Source: Guptibacillus algicola (GTDB lineage: Bacteria; Bacillota; Bacilli; Bacillales; Guptibacillaceae). Taken from it: 64,000 bases of DNA. Below the pieces are notes generated by a model, which was given only the letters and a program-made list of their open reading frames with translations, was not told where the DNA came from and did not search any database. The position numbers and the translations under genes were made by a program. The stretch is from contig NZ_JAIVAF010000003.1 of the NCBI RefSeq assembly GCF_020171805.1, positions 620,001 to 684,000 on the forward strand, written 5' to 3'. This document shows positions 43,717 through 52,331 of this stretch, piece after piece (positions within the stretch are counted from its first letter, which is position 1; the number at the start of each line of letters is the position of its first letter).

Positions 43717-44397
43717 ATGGAAATAGAACGAGTCAACGCTAATACATTAAAATTCTTTATCACGTATAGGGACATTGAAAATAGAGGATTTGATCGAGAA
43801 GAGATTTGGTACGATCGAGAAAGAGGAGAAGAGTTGTTCTGGGAAATGATGGATGAAGCGCACCAGCGAGAACAATTTTCGCTGGAAGGTCCGCTCTGGA
43901 TACAAGTACAGGCCCTTGAAAAAGGTCTGGAAATCATTGTTACTCGTGCGCAAATGTCCAATGACGGCTCCAAACTTGAATTACCAATTTCTGAAGATAA
44001 ACAATTGGATCTTCCAATCGATGAGAATATTGATAAGATTCTTGATGACAAATTTACGATTCAGAATAGCCATGAGACAGAGGAAGCAGAGCAAATTGAA
44101 GAGGAAGAACTTACCTTTACTATTGGATTTAAAGATTTCGAGGACGTTATCTCTTTAGCTCACGGATTTGATGCAGATGGAGTTGAAAACGGTCTGTATA
44201 ACTTTGAAGACAGATATTACCTTCACGTTGTTTTTGACGAAGCATTGAGCGAAGATGATCAAGATAACCGTTTGAGCCAGTTGTTAGAGTACGGTTATGA
44301 ATCAGATCTTACGGTTCACAGAATGCAGGAATACGGTAAGGAGATTCTCTCTGAACAGGCTCTTGAGCAGCTCCGTGTACACTTCCCACTCTTATAA
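43717..44397 (+). CDS. mecA: Adaptor protein MecA
   Basis: A 226-residue MecA. It starts MEIERVNANTLKFFITYRDIE, has a helical N-terminal domain, an acidic linker around residues 120-140 (HETEEAEQIEEEE) and a C-terminal domain that binds ClpC. MecA delivers ComK and ComS to ClpCP for degradation, and so controls competence; it also assists ClpC assembly. GGAGGGAG precedes the ATG. It is followed by a terminator and then coiA, as in B. subtilis. Confidence 0.96.
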   Translation: MEIERVNANTLKFFITYRDIENRGFDREEIWYDRERGEELFWEMMDEAHQREQFSLEGPLWIQVQALEKGLEIIVTRAQMSNDGSKLELPISEDKQLDLPIDENIDKILDDKFTIQNSHETEEAEQIEEEELTFTIGFKDFEDVISLAHGFDADGVENGLYNFEDRYYLHVVFDEALSEDDQDNRLSQLLEYGYESDLTVHRMQEYGKEILSEQALEQLRVHFPLL

Positions 44398-44403
44398 ACC
44401 ATT

Positions 44404-44433
44404 GCCGATTTCAATAGGAAATCGGCTTTTTTA
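44404..44433 (+). terminator. Intrinsic terminator after mecA
   Basis: GCCGATTTC (44404-44412) pairs perfectly with GAAATCGGC (44418-44426) around a 5-base loop, followed by a T run. Confidence 0.9.
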
Positions 44434-44508
44434 TTTGGTTTCGTTTAAAGGATAATGGTGCGACAGAGAAGAATATTTAGTTCATCTAAATGAAATTGAG
44501 GTGGTAAG

Positions 44509-45681
44509 ATGCTGAAAGCTGTTTCAAGAAATGGAACTGTTTTTAATTTCGCTGATCATCTAGAGAATTTAGTAACACTTAAAAATCTCAGAAAATCTAC
44601 AGACTTCTATTGTCCAAGCTGCAATAACTCAGTCGTTATGAAGCTTGGTCAGAAGAAAATATGGCACTTCGCTCATCATGCAAACACACCATGTGTTGAC
44701 TCCTGGGAAACAGAATCGAGTGATCACCTCTCAGGAAAAGAACAGCTTTACCATTGGTTGAGAAAAGACCATCACGATGTTGAAGTCGAAACCTATTTAC
44801 TAAAGCCAAGAAAGCGCCCAGACCTCTTTCTAAAAGCAAGAAACCTCGCGATTGAATATCAATGTTCCCCGATTGAAGAAAGCCTCTTACAACACCGTAC
44901 AGACAGTTATTTCGAAAGTGGAATAGACGTATGGTGGATCCTTGGTAAAAGCCGTTTGAGAAGCAAATACCGTTTTATTCATTCGATCAGTTCAATGGAG
45001 TGGGCAGCGAGTAAAATCGTAAACCAAACCCCATTACTATTTTATTATTGCCCCCTTAAAAAACTCTTTTACCTCGTCATCCCTCAGTATAGTTTAACTC
45101 CTACTAAAATCATTTGTACGACCACCGTTATCTCTCCAGATAAAACTTCACTAGCCGCAATTTTTAAAACCCTTCCAATAGAGTTATCTTTTCCTCAACG
45201 CGATTCGATTTGGCTTAATCAAAAGAAAATATGGCGAACGAACCCCCATGGTGAAAAAAGCTATGCGTTTAATTATATGAGAAAGATTCTATATGATAAG
45301 GGCAAAGCAATCAGACTGTTTCCCTCTGAAGTTGGTATACCAACAACCTCAAATTACTGGATCGAGACCCCACCTTATTTATGGCAAGCTTGGATCGTAT
45401 TAGTGTTTCTCCCTAAGCTTCAACCCCACATGACGTTTACGTTTCCTCAATTAACGACTTCTTTTTATGAACTTATCTCTCTAGGCATAATCAAAGTACG
45501 GATGAACACATACGAAAAGGGTGTTGCCCTCGCTCTCCAGGGTTATCTTGAGCAGCTCATACGATTACGCGTTATTAGAGACAGAGGAGACCGGTATGAA
45601 AAAGTTCATCAGCCAATCATGAATGCTCTTATGGAAACAGCATTAGAGAATGACAAAAAAATACTATTGCATCTGCGATAA
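44509..45681 (+). CDS. coiA: Competence protein CoiA (YjbF)
   Basis: A 390-residue CoiA-like protein. The zinc-finger-like N-terminal FYCPSCNNSVVMKLGQKKIWHFAH near residue 33, with CxxC followed by HFAH, is the family signature. The nuclease-like block RPDLFLKARNLAIEYQCSPI near 103 (D, E-Y-Q) follows. CoiA promotes recombination of incoming single-stranded DNA during transformation. GAGGTGG precedes the ATG. Length is normal and the frame is intact, so the protein looks functional. Followed by pepF as in B. subtilis. Confidence 0.92.
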   Translation: MLKAVSRNGTVFNFADHLENLVTLKNLRKSTDFYCPSCNNSVVMKLGQKKIWHFAHHANTPCVDSWETESSDHLSGKEQLYHWLRKDHHDVEVETYLLKPRKRPDLFLKARNLAIEYQCSPIEESLLQHRTDSYFESGIDVWWILGKSRLRSKYRFIHSISSMEWAASKIVNQTPLLFYYCPLKKLFYLVIPQYSLTPTKIICTTTVISPDKTSLAAIFKTLPIELSFPQRDSIWLNQKKIWRTNPHGEKSYAFNYMRKILYDKGKAIRLFPSEVGIPTTSNYWIETPPYLWQAWIVLVFLPKLQPHMTFTFPQLTTSFYELISLGIIKVRMNTYEKGVALALQGYLEQLIRLRVIRDRGDRYEKVHQPIMNALMETALENDKKILLHLR

Positions 45682-45776
45682 CATGCAAGTATTGTCGAGC
45701 GAAAATGTAAGAATAATAAGAGAGATATGATAGGATAAATAGTGTGATGTGAATTTTAGATGGAGGTGTCTGATAG

Positions 45777-47591
45777 ATGGAAAATAAGACTAAGAACGCT
45801 TTACCGAAACGTGAAGATATTCCCGTTGAAGATACTTGGGATTTAGAGGCGATTTATGAAACTGATCAGAAATGGGAAGAAGAATTCAAAGAAATAAAAG
45901 CACTTATTCCTGAAATGGAGAAATTCAAAGGAAAACTAAGTGAATCTGCAGATACGCTGTATGCAGGCCTACAAAAGCAAGACGAGATTACTAAGAAACT
46001 CGGAAAACTCTTTACATATGCCCACATGCGCTACGATCAAGATACAACGAATTCAACCTATCAAGGTTTGAATGACCGTGCGTCTAATCTTGCAACACAA
46101 GTAAGCAGTGCGCTCGCATTCGTTGTGCCTGAAATCTTGAGCATTCCTGAGAAAGAAATCGAAGCTTATTTAAAAGAAAATAAGGATTTAGAGCTATACG
46201 CTCAAGCTCTAGATGAAATCAACCGTCAGCGTCCTCACGTACTTTCAAAAGAAGAAGAAGCGATCCTCGCTGGTATTAGCGATGTGACAAATAGTTCTAG
46301 CAACACGTTCGGAATGCTAAATAATGCTGACATGAAGTTCCCTACAATTCAGGATGAGAATGGGGAAGAGGTGGAAGTTACTCACGGCAGGTTAATTCGT
46401 TTTCTAGAAAGTAGCGATCGCCGAGTGAGGAAGGATGCATTTAAGGCAGTGTACGACACGTATGGTAAATTCAAAAATACGTTTGCGAGTACGTTGAGTG
46501 GAACAGTTAAACGTGATAACTACAACGCATCAGTCAGGAACTATGATTCTGCACGTCAAGCAGCACTCGATAACAACAATATTCCTGAAGAGGTTTATGA
46601 TAATCTTGTTGAAACAGTCAACAGCCGTCTAGACTTACTTCATCGTTATGTTGATATTCGAAAGAAGGCGCTTGGGCTAGATGAACTTCATATGTATGAT
46701 CTCTATACGCCACTTGTGCCAGATGTGAAAATGGAAGTGAAATACGATGAAGCGAAGGATTATATTTTAAAGGGCTTAACGCCATTAGGTGATGAATATG
46801 AAGAAATCCTAAAAGAAGGATTCGAAAATCGCTGGGTAGATGTTCAAGAAAACGTTGGCAAACGTAGTGGTGCTTACTCATCTGGTGCGTATGGCACTCG
46901 TCCATATATCTTGATGAACTGGCAAGATAATGTGAATAATCTATTCACACTCGCACATGAGTTTGGGCATTCTGTTCATTCCTATTACACAAGAAAGAAC
47001 CAGCCTTACCCATATGCGAACTACTCGATTTTTGTAGCGGAAGTTGCTTCAACTACAAACGAGTCCCTTTTGAATGATTATTTACTTAAAAACACAAGCG
47101 ACAAACAGGAGAAGCTTTACTTGTTGAATCATTATCTAGAAGGATTCAGAGGTACTGTTTTCCGTCAGACAATGTTTGCTGAATTCGAACATGCGATTCA
47201 TAAGAAAGCCCAGGACGGAGAACCGTTGACTCCAGATTTGCTTTCGGACTTGTATTATGAATTAAACAAAAAGTATTTCGGAGACAACCTTGTGATCGAT
47301 GAGGATATTGCACTTGAATGGGCAAGAATCCCTCACTTCTATTACAACTATTATGTTTTCCAATATGCTACAGGATTTAGTGCAGCGGCATCCTTATCCA
47401 AACAAATCCTCGATGAAGGAGAACCAGCCGTTTCACGCTATATCGAATTCTTAAAAGCTGGAAGCTCCGACTATCCGATCGAAGTCTTGAAGAAGGCTGG
47501 CGTAGACATGACGTCTTCGAAGCCGATCAGTGATGCATTGGATGTATTTGAATCCATTCTTGATGAGATGGAGAATCTGCTTTTCTCATAA
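45777..47591 (+). CDS. pepF: Oligoendopeptidase F
   Basis: A 604-residue M3B zinc metallopeptidase. The metal site is LAHEFGHSVHSYY near residue 387 (HExxH), with the third ligand glutamate in EVASTTNESLLNDY near 419. It cleaves oligopeptides of about 7-17 residues in the cytoplasm and so complements Opp uptake; in B. subtilis PepF has been tied to sporulation signalling. GGAGGTG lies 9 bp before the ATG. It stands between coiA and the spxH operon as in B. subtilis. A duplicated terminator and repeat element follow. Confidence 0.95.
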   Translation: MENKTKNALPKREDIPVEDTWDLEAIYETDQKWEEEFKEIKALIPEMEKFKGKLSESADTLYAGLQKQDEITKKLGKLFTYAHMRYDQDTTNSTYQGLNDRASNLATQVSSALAFVVPEILSIPEKEIEAYLKENKDLELYAQALDEINRQRPHVLSKEEEAILAGISDVTNSSSNTFGMLNNADMKFPTIQDENGEEVEVTHGRLIRFLESSDRRVRKDAFKAVYDTYGKFKNTFASTLSGTVKRDNYNASVRNYDSARQAALDNNNIPEEVYDNLVETVNSRLDLLHRYVDIRKKALGLDELHMYDLYTPLVPDVKMEVKYDEAKDYILKGLTPLGDEYEEILKEGFENRWVDVQENVGKRSGAYSSGAYGTRPYILMNWQDNVNNLFTLAHEFGHSVHSYYTRKNQPYPYANYSIFVAEVASTTNESLLNDYLLKNTSDKQEKLYLLNHYLEGFRGTVFRQTMFAEFEHAIHKKAQDGEPLTPDLLSDLYYELNKKYFGDNLVIDEDIALEWARIPHFYYNYYVFQYATGFSAAASLSKQILDEGEPAVSRYIEFLKAGSSDYPIEVLKKAGVDMTSSKPISDALDVFESILDEMENLLFS

Positions 47592-47598
47592 CATAACG

Positions 47599-47628
47599 AA
47601 CCCGCCTTCTCCTATGAAGGCGGGTTTT
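47599..47628 (+). terminator. Terminator after pepF, left copy of a duplicated terminator
   Basis: AACCCGCCTTC (47599-47609) pairs perfectly with GAAGGCGGGTT (47616-47626) around TCCTAT. A copy with 28 of 30 positions identical, in direct orientation (loop TCCCAA), is at 47954-47983. Confidence 0.92.
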
Positions 47629-47953
47629 ATGATTTAAAATGAAATTTAATGAAGGTCTTCAATAGGAGTTGTGTCCTTGTATATCACTATATGATAGCGT
47701 TTACTCTCAAGTCTCAAGTACAATGATATTCGGTTGTTAAAACAGATATTGGTTTGATTAAGTGTAGTATAAACCAAAATATAGGGGATTGGAGCGGAAG
47801 GATGCTCGACTCCTGCGGGATGAGCGGGACAGGTGAGACCCCACAGGCGAAGCCGAGGAGGCTCACCGCCCGCCCCGCGGAAAGCGAGCATCCTGGAGCG
47901 GAAATCAGTCATGTGTGTGGGGCAACACTTCTAACGATCTTCTCCTAGAGCTA
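47627..47953 (+). mobile_element. Terminator-flanked repeat element, copy 3 (about 327 bp)
   Basis: This insert lies between pepF (+) and a 57-residue membrane protein gene (-), with the core in the opposite orientation to copies 1 and 2. The core is at 47787-47906. The arm to its right (47907-47934) still aligns with the corresponding arm of copy 2: reverse-complemented, AGATCGTTAGAAGT matches AGATTGTTAGGAGT. About 18 bp of extra sequence separates this from the right terminator. The long left arm is strongly diverged from copies 1 and 2, keeping only short matches such as TAGGAGTT. It looks like an older or differently sized copy. Flanking terminators are near-identical. Confidence 0.72.
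47787..47906 (+). repeat. GC-rich hairpin core of the repeat element, copy 3
   Basis: 120 bp, the shortest core. GGATGCTCG pairs with CGAGCATCC, GCGGG with CCCGC and GGTGAG with CTCACC. The apical part is reduced to a short GGC/GCC stem. Outside the apex it is nearly identical to copies 1 and 2. Confidence 0.86.
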
Positions 47954-47984
47954 AACCCGCCTTCTCCCAAGAAGGCGGGTTTTT
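47954..47984. terminator. Right copy of a duplicated terminator, 3' of the 57-residue gene
   Basis: AACCCGCCTTC (47954-47964) pairs perfectly with GAAGGCGGGTT (47971-47981) around TCCCAA, followed by TTT. It abuts the stop codon of the minus-strand gene at 47983. Confidence 0.9.
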
Positions 47985-48156
47985 AATGAAATCCTCTAAA
48001 CTGATTTCGTTTATTAAACATACTTACCGTAAAGAGTATTGAAAGGAACAACAGTAGGATGCCGACGATGGAAGGAATGAACTTCAATAGCCCCATAAGA
48101 AATACACCGAAGCTAAGCACTACTAGAATCAATCCGATTATTACTGAATAAGACAT
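47983..48156 (-). CDS. 57-residue two-segment membrane protein
   Basis: A 57-residue ORF from the ATG at 48156, with GGAGGAG 5-6 bp upstream on the minus strand. Two hydrophobic segments (about 4-22 and 27-47) are joined by a short LLKFIPS turn, and the tail is basic (NKRNQFRGFH). No family recognised. It is downstream of spxH on the same strand but separated from it by a terminator. It is not similar in sequence to the other 57-residue membrane proteins in this window. Confidence 0.68.
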   Translation of the reverse strand: MSYSVIIGLILVVLSFGVFLMGLLKFIPSIVGILLLFLSILFTVSMFNKRNQFRGFH

Positions 48157-48213
48157 ACTTACTCCTCCTCATTAAAATAACTATGAAACCTTTTCGTTTT
48201 TAGACCGTAAAAA

Positions 48214-48242
48214 AAGGAACGGGATCATTTTCCCCGTTCCTT
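48214..48242 (-). terminator. Terminator after the yjbI-spxH unit
   Basis: AAGGAACGGG (48214-48223) pairs with CCCGTTCCTT (48233-48242), and on the minus strand it is followed by a run of T. It overlaps the spxH stop codon. Confidence 0.88.
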
Positions 48243-49164
48243 ATGAGTGAGAAGTCGCGCGCCAGAAGCATCCGTGTTTCACAGGTACTTGAGCGGCTTT
48301 TTGTTTAAGTGCTAGTTTCTTCATTTCAGCATCTGCTTCTTCTAAGCTCATGTCATAAACGACTGCTACTTCTTTTGTTGCAACGAACTGATATCGTTGT
48401 AAGAAGTGTTCGATGGAAGGAAGCGGCTCGGGTATCGGTTCTTTTTTCAGCATTTCATGTAGAATGCTAACGTAAACTTCATAATCGTAAAGACCCGTAA
48501 TTTTCAATCCTTCTTCTTCGATGTTTTCATTAAAGAAAACAAGTGTCGGAAGCTCAGTTACTTCCATTTCAGCTGATATCTTTAAGTCACATTGAAAAGC
48601 TCTGATTGAAGCTTGAGACTGAAGATCCTTTTTGAATTCTTCCACATCGAGACCAGTATCTTTTGCAGCATTTACAAGGTTCTCTTGCTTTGTCATGTTC
48701 TGCTTTTCGATAAACAGGAGTTCTCTCATTTTTCTAAGAAAACGAAGGCCCTGTAACTTTCCTTGAAGCTCTGCAGCTTTGATCGCGATCGATGCGATAT
48801 AGGGTGTGTCGATCGGGTCTTCAAACCAGAGATCACCATCGCATGACATTCCAGATCGAGTGGCAGTGCGTTCCCAGCGTTTTGCAACATCCGCGTGTGT
48901 TTTGATGCCTTCTGTTTTTCTCTTGAAAGAGTTAAATGTTTCTACATTTCCACCAACGAGGTGTCTTATTCTAAATGTGTGGCCATATTCTAATTGTAAT
49001 TTCTTTATGACAGGTTCAAGCCCCCAGCAGTCAGGACATAACGGATCGATGAAAGAATAAATCTCAATCGGTTTGCTTTTCTGAGAGAGCGTTGAACAGG
49101 TTGTCTCGGTATCTCCGTTTGGATTGTAAGAATCGCAAAAGGAACCTGTTTCATTCGGTGTCAA
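48241..49164 (-). CDS. spxH: ClpXP adaptor SpxH (YjbH), DsbA-fold
   Basis: A 307-residue thioredoxin/DsbA-type protein. The redox-like motif is FIDPLCPDCWGLEPV near residue 38 (CxxC). YjbH/SpxH binds Spx and hands it to ClpXP; under disulfide stress it is inactivated. The N-terminal 25 residues are variable and include two extra cysteines; the C-terminus contains GCFWRATSHS. The start overlaps the stop of the upstream trHb gene by 4 bp (ATGA), so yjbI and spxH are translationally coupled, as in B. subtilis. Presence of both spx and spxH in the window supports the annotation. Confidence 0.93.
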   Translation of the reverse strand: MTPNETGSFCDSYNPNGDTETTCSTLSQKSKPIEIYSFIDPLCPDCWGLEPVIKKLQLEYGHTFRIRHLVGGNVETFNSFKRKTEGIKTHADVAKRWERTATRSGMSCDGDLWFEDPIDTPYIASIAIKAAELQGKLQGLRFLRKMRELLFIEKQNMTKQENLVNAAKDTGLDVEEFKKDLQSQASIRAFQCDLKISAEMEVTELPTLVFFNENIEEEGLKITGLYDYEVYVSILHEMLKKEPIPEPLPSIEHFLQRYQFVATKEVAVVYDMSLEEADAEMKKLALKQKAAQVPVKHGCFWRATSHS

Positions 49165-49556
49165 TTCGATTCTCCTTTCTCTTCCGGATTACCCGTGTTT
49201 ACCATATGATGGGCAGTGAAGGTAAGTCTATTCAATAGATGTTCTTTTAGATGGATGTCCAACTCGACTTCGTCCATCGCTTCTTCCATACAAGAAAGCC
49301 ATGCTGATGCACGCTCTGGAGTTATTTCAAATGGTAAATGTCTTGCTCTTAACATAGGATGTCCATGTTCCTCTGAATATAGAGGAGGACCTCCAAGAAA
49401 TTGAGTTAGAAATTGTTTTTGTTTCCTAGCTGTTTCATCCAAATCAGCTGGAAAAATCGGTTTAAGTTTTGGGTGTTTAGAAACACGGCTATAAAATACA
49501 TTCACGAGTTCGTCTAACTGTGAACGTCCAATTAATTCATACATGTTTTGTTTCAT
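49161..49556 (-). CDS. yjbI: Truncated haemoglobin YjbI (group II)
   Basis: A 131-residue group II truncated haemoglobin. It contains LVNVFYSRVSKHPKLKPIF near residue 16, QFLTQFLGGPPLYSEEHGHP near 48 with the region of the distal residues, and the proximal histidine in LRARHLPFEIT near 70. Tryptophan G8 is in ASAWLSCMEEA near 82. The protein binds haem and oxygen. In B. subtilis it is cotranscribed with yjbH, and the same arrangement holds here. Upstream of it is a short gap and then yjbK on the same strand. Confidence 0.93.
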   Translation of the reverse strand: MKQNMYELIGRSQLDELVNVFYSRVSKHPKLKPIFPADLDETARKQKQFLTQFLGGPPLYSEEHGHPMLRARHLPFEITPERASAWLSCMEEAMDEVELDIHLKEHLLNRLTFTAHHMVNTGNPEEKGESN

Positions 49557-49659
49557 ATTGCTCTTCCCCTTCGGAAATTAGAACCTCATTACATAGTTTA
49601 TTTTAGCAACCTCTATATGTAACAGCAAATAATCTGGTTTGGTACCTTTCCCATAAAAA

Positions 49660-49688
49660 AACAGAAGCCCTAAATTTGCTTCTGTTTT
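49660..49688 (-). terminator. Terminator at the end of yjbK
   Basis: On the minus strand AAAACAGAAGC pairs with GCTTCTGTTTT around a loop that contains the yjbK stop codon, followed by a T run. It separates yjbK from the downstream yjbI-spxH unit. Confidence 0.85.
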
Positions 49689-50248
49689 GCTAAGAAAAAT
49701 CGTTGTATTTTGTTCTTTGCTTTTCTAATCTCAATCCCATGTTCTTCTAGAAGCTGATGGAAAGCTCGCTCACCTTGTTCATAGTTGGTTACTTCAAATT
49801 CTAATTCATAGTCAACGCATCCTAGATACTCACTATGATCAAGTACGAGAAGACCAGTAGATAGCTCCACTTCTGCACGATGAGTCGTTAAAGAACCTAG
49901 GTGAAGAAGGTTATCGGTTAGACCTAGCTTAATGACTTGTTTTGAGACGTCGCCTTTTGGTAACTCTCCTGTTTCTTTAATGGACTGGAACGTTTCTTCA
50001 GAAATAACTTGATGTGTTTCTAATAACCCTTCTTCCGCTGGCTCTTTCAATGTTAGTACGAGATCATTTTTCTTTTGTCTAACTCGGAGGGCAGCCCCTT
50101 TATCACGCAATGTGAATTGTGCGGAATCAAAATAGTCATTTTTTTGTGTTTTGATATCGGTGGACGATAGCTGATAAGAAGTTAGTAGGGATATATACTC
50201 TTTGTCTGTGATCATATTTTTAAATTCAATTTCGATTTCTTGTGTCAT
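49670..50248 (-). CDS. yjbK: CYTH domain protein YjbK
   Basis: A 192-residue CYTH (CyaB/thiamin triphosphatase) protein. The ExExK-type start is EIEIEFKN near residue 4. Alternating charged strands follow, with LRVRQKKNDLVLTLKEP near 54 and YELEFEVTNYEQGE near 147. CYTH proteins form a tunnel fold that hydrolyses triphosphates such as inorganic tripolyphosphate or thiamin triphosphate. It is next to the alarmone synthetase gene yjbM, divergent from yjbL; the same gene grouping occurs in B. subtilis. The precise substrate is not established for YjbK here. Confidence 0.92.
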   Translation of the reverse strand: MTQEIEIEFKNMITDKEYISLLTSYQLSSTDIKTQKNDYFDSAQFTLRDKGAALRVRQKKNDLVLTLKEPAEEGLLETHQVISEETFQSIKETGELPKGDVSKQVIKLGLTDNLLHLGSLTTHRAEVELSTGLLVLDHSEYLGCVDYELEFEVTNYEQGERAFHQLLEEHGIEIRKAKNKIQRFFLAKQKQI

Positions 50249-50397
50249 TAGATGAACCTCCGTTAAGGAAAAGTCTTGATATAACGTGAATTATGTCATA
50301 TGTATGTGTTTAGAACAACAGAAATGAAATCACCCCATCCATTGTGATAAACTATGTGGTGGTACATATAGCATTTAAGAGGAAAGGAGAGGTATTC

Positions 50398-50781
50398 GTG
50401 GCATTACAATACCCCGTAACAAAAGGAGAATTTAAAGAGGAGTTTACAATTTTCCATATCGATGAGAAAGCAGATTTACGAGCGTATACAGCAACAGGAA
50501 ACATGCTTGTTGATTCGGACAACCTTTCATTCGTTTATTTATTAGATGGAGAAGAAGGATATACATATATTCGCTTTAACGAGGACATTTGGTCTTCTTT
50601 GAAAGAAATATTAAACAAAGATTTACCAGTTATGCTGGTTGATGAGACAGGTGAAAAGCTAGAGCTTGTCGAAATAAAAGAAGAGCTGGCTTATTTAGTT
50701 GAGAACATAAAGGGTAACTCGAATTATGGAAATGAAATGAATCAAGCTGTGGAAAGCGTATTTCTAACAGCAACTTCATAG
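50398..50781 (+). CDS. yjbL: UPF0738 family protein YjbL
   Basis: A 127-residue protein of the YjbL family, with no membrane segment. It starts at the GTG at 50398, with AAAGGAGAGG about 6 bp upstream; the frame open from 50344 has no such site. Sequence is rich in acidic and aromatic residues, with YLLDGEEGYTYIRFNEDIW near the middle. Its function is unknown. It precedes yjbM by 23 bp and is conserved in that place in B. subtilis, so the order yjbK-yjbL-yjbM-nadK-yjbO is kept. Confidence 0.87.
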   Translation: MALQYPVTKGEFKEEFTIFHIDEKADLRAYTATGNMLVDSDNLSFVYLLDGEEGYTYIRFNEDIWSSLKEILNKDLPVMLVDETGEKLELVEIKEELAYLVENIKGNSNYGNEMNQAVESVFLTATS

Positions 50782-50804
50782 ATATCGTCGTTGGTGGTGG
50801 TAGG

Positions 50805-51443
50805 ATGAATTGGGAAGAATTTTTGGCGCCATATAAGCAGGCTGTTAACGAGCTTAAGGTGAAGCTTAAAGGCATACGAGATCAGTTTGAAAAATCTGAT
50901 GAGCATACGCCTGTAGAGTTTGTGACAGGAAGAGTAAAGCCTATTCCAAGTATACTCGATAAAGCAAAGCGAAAAGATATTCCTACTGATAAGCTTCGGG
51001 AGGAAATGCATGATATTGCAGGGTTACGTGTTATGTGTCAGTTTGTTGAAGACATTAATCGTGTGATTCAACATTTGCGCAATAGGCGGGACTTTGACAT
51101 CGTGGAAGAGCGAGATTATGTTACAAACCAAAAAGAGAGCGGATACCGCTCTTATCACGTCGTTGTGCGGTATCCCGTCCAAACGATTAGTGGCGAACAA
51201 ATGCTTCTCGTAGAGATACAGATTCGCACTCTCGCGATGAATTTTTGGGCAACGATCGAGCACTCTCTGAACTACAAATACAACAAGAAGATCCCAAACA
51301 ACATTCAAAGACGACTACAGCGGGCAGCTGAAGCTGCATCGAGGCTGGATGATGAAATGTCTGAGATTAGGGTAGAAATAAAGGAAGCCCAAAAAGTGTT
51401 TATGCAGAAGAAGGAAAACGAAAAGAAAAACGCAGAAAATTAA
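50805..51443 (+). CDS. yjbM: Small alarmone synthetase YjbM (RelQ/SasB)
   Basis: A 212-residue GTP pyrophosphokinase. The RelA/SpoT synthetase domain has [21 protein letters not shown] near residue 56, [10 protein letters not shown] near 115, and [20 protein letters not shown] near 133. No hydrolase, TGS or ACT domain is present, so it is a single-domain (p)ppGpp synthetase. It transfers pyrophosphate from ATP to GTP or GDP; the family is tetrameric and allosterically activated by pppGpp. TGGTAGG lies 5 bp before the ATG. It is followed 19 bp later by nadK. Confidence 0.95.
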   Translation: MNWEEFLAPYKQAVNELKVKLKGIRDQFEKSDEHTPVEFVTGRVKPIPSILDKAKRKDIPTDKLREEMHDIAGLRVMCQFVEDINRVIQHLRNRRDFDIVEERDYVTNQKESGYRSYHVVVRYPVQTISGEQMLLVEIQIRTLAMNFWATIEHSLNYKYNKKIPNNIQRRLQRAAEAASRLDDEMSEIRVEIKEAQKVFMQKKENEKKNAEN

Positions 51444-51462
51444 AGTAGATGAGGTGCCAAAA

Positions 51463-52260
51463 GTGAAATTTGCTATTAAGTCGAAAGGGGATCAAACGTC
51501 AAACCAGCTTCAGCAACGTATTAAGAACTATCTGCGAGATTTTGATCTTGAGTACGATGAAGCAGAACCAGATATTGTTATCTCGGTTGGTGGTGATGGA
51601 ACACTGCTTCATGCGTTTCACCATTATCAAGATCGGTTAGATGAAACGGCTTTTGTGGGCGTACATACTGGACACCTTGGGTTTTATGCAGATTGGGTGC
51701 CGGAGGAAGTGGAGAAGCTCGTCATTCACATTGCGAGAACGCCATTTCAAATTGTTGAATATCCTCTTCTTGAAGTGACTGTTCGCTATCTCGATAGCAC
51801 GAAGGAAAACAGGTACCTGGCTTTAAACGAATGTACTGTCAAAAGTGTCGAAGGTTCTCTTGTGATGAATGTGGATATAAAAGGTGACCTTTTTGAAACC
51901 TTTAGAGGTGACGGGCTTTGTATTTCTACTCCTTCAGGGAGTACTGCCTATAACAAGGCGCTTGGTGGCGCTATTATCCATCCAGCACTACCATCGATTC
52001 AGCTGTCTGAGATGGCATCGATCAACAATCGCGTATTTCGAACGGTAGGTTCGCCTCTCGTGTTACCACAACATCATACATGTTTGTTAAGACCCGTTAA
52101 TGATGTTGATTTTCAGATTACGATCGATCACCTTTTCTTACTTCAAAAAGACGTAAAATCCATTCAATATCGAGTGGCTGAAGAGAAGATCAGATTCGCT
52201 AGATTCAGGCCTTTTCCATTCTGGAAGCGAGTCAAGGAATCGTTCGTCGACGATGAGTAA
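51463..52260 (+). CDS. nadK: NAD kinase
   Basis: A 265-residue NAD kinase. The GGDGTLL motif is in [16 protein letters not shown] near residue 43, NECTVKS near 121 and [20 protein letters not shown] near 149, all key to NAD and ATP binding. It phosphorylates NAD to NADP. Start at the GTG at 51463, with GAGGTG 6 bp upstream; the ORF extends 3 codons further without a better site. The product matches B. subtilis YjbN closely, including the C-terminal [15 protein letters not shown] terminator follows, and yjbO lies 71 bp downstream. Confidence 0.96.
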   Translation: MKFAIKSKGDQTSNQLQQRIKNYLRDFDLEYDEAEPDIVISVGGDGTLLHAFHHYQDRLDETAFVGVHTGHLGFYADWVPEEVEKLVIHIARTPFQIVEYPLLEVTVRYLDSTKENRYLALNECTVKSVEGSLVMNVDIKGDLFETFRGDGLCISTPSGSTAYNKALGGAIIHPALPSIQLSEMASINNRVFRTVGSPLVLPQHHTCLLRPVNDVDFQITIDHLFLLQKDVKSIQYRVAEEKIRFARFRPFPFWKRVKESFVDDE

Positions 52261-52266
52261 GTATGG

Positions 52267-52303
52267 CAGTCCAGTTCATCATAAGAGCTGGGCTGTTTTT
52301 TTA
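52267..52303 (+). terminator. Intrinsic terminator after nadK
   Basis: CAGTCCAG and CTGGGCTG pair with one T-G wobble (52267-52295) around a loop of about 13 bases, followed by a run of seven T. Confidence 0.8.
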
Positions 52304-52331
52304 TCGAATGCTAGAAGTGGAGGTATAGAGG

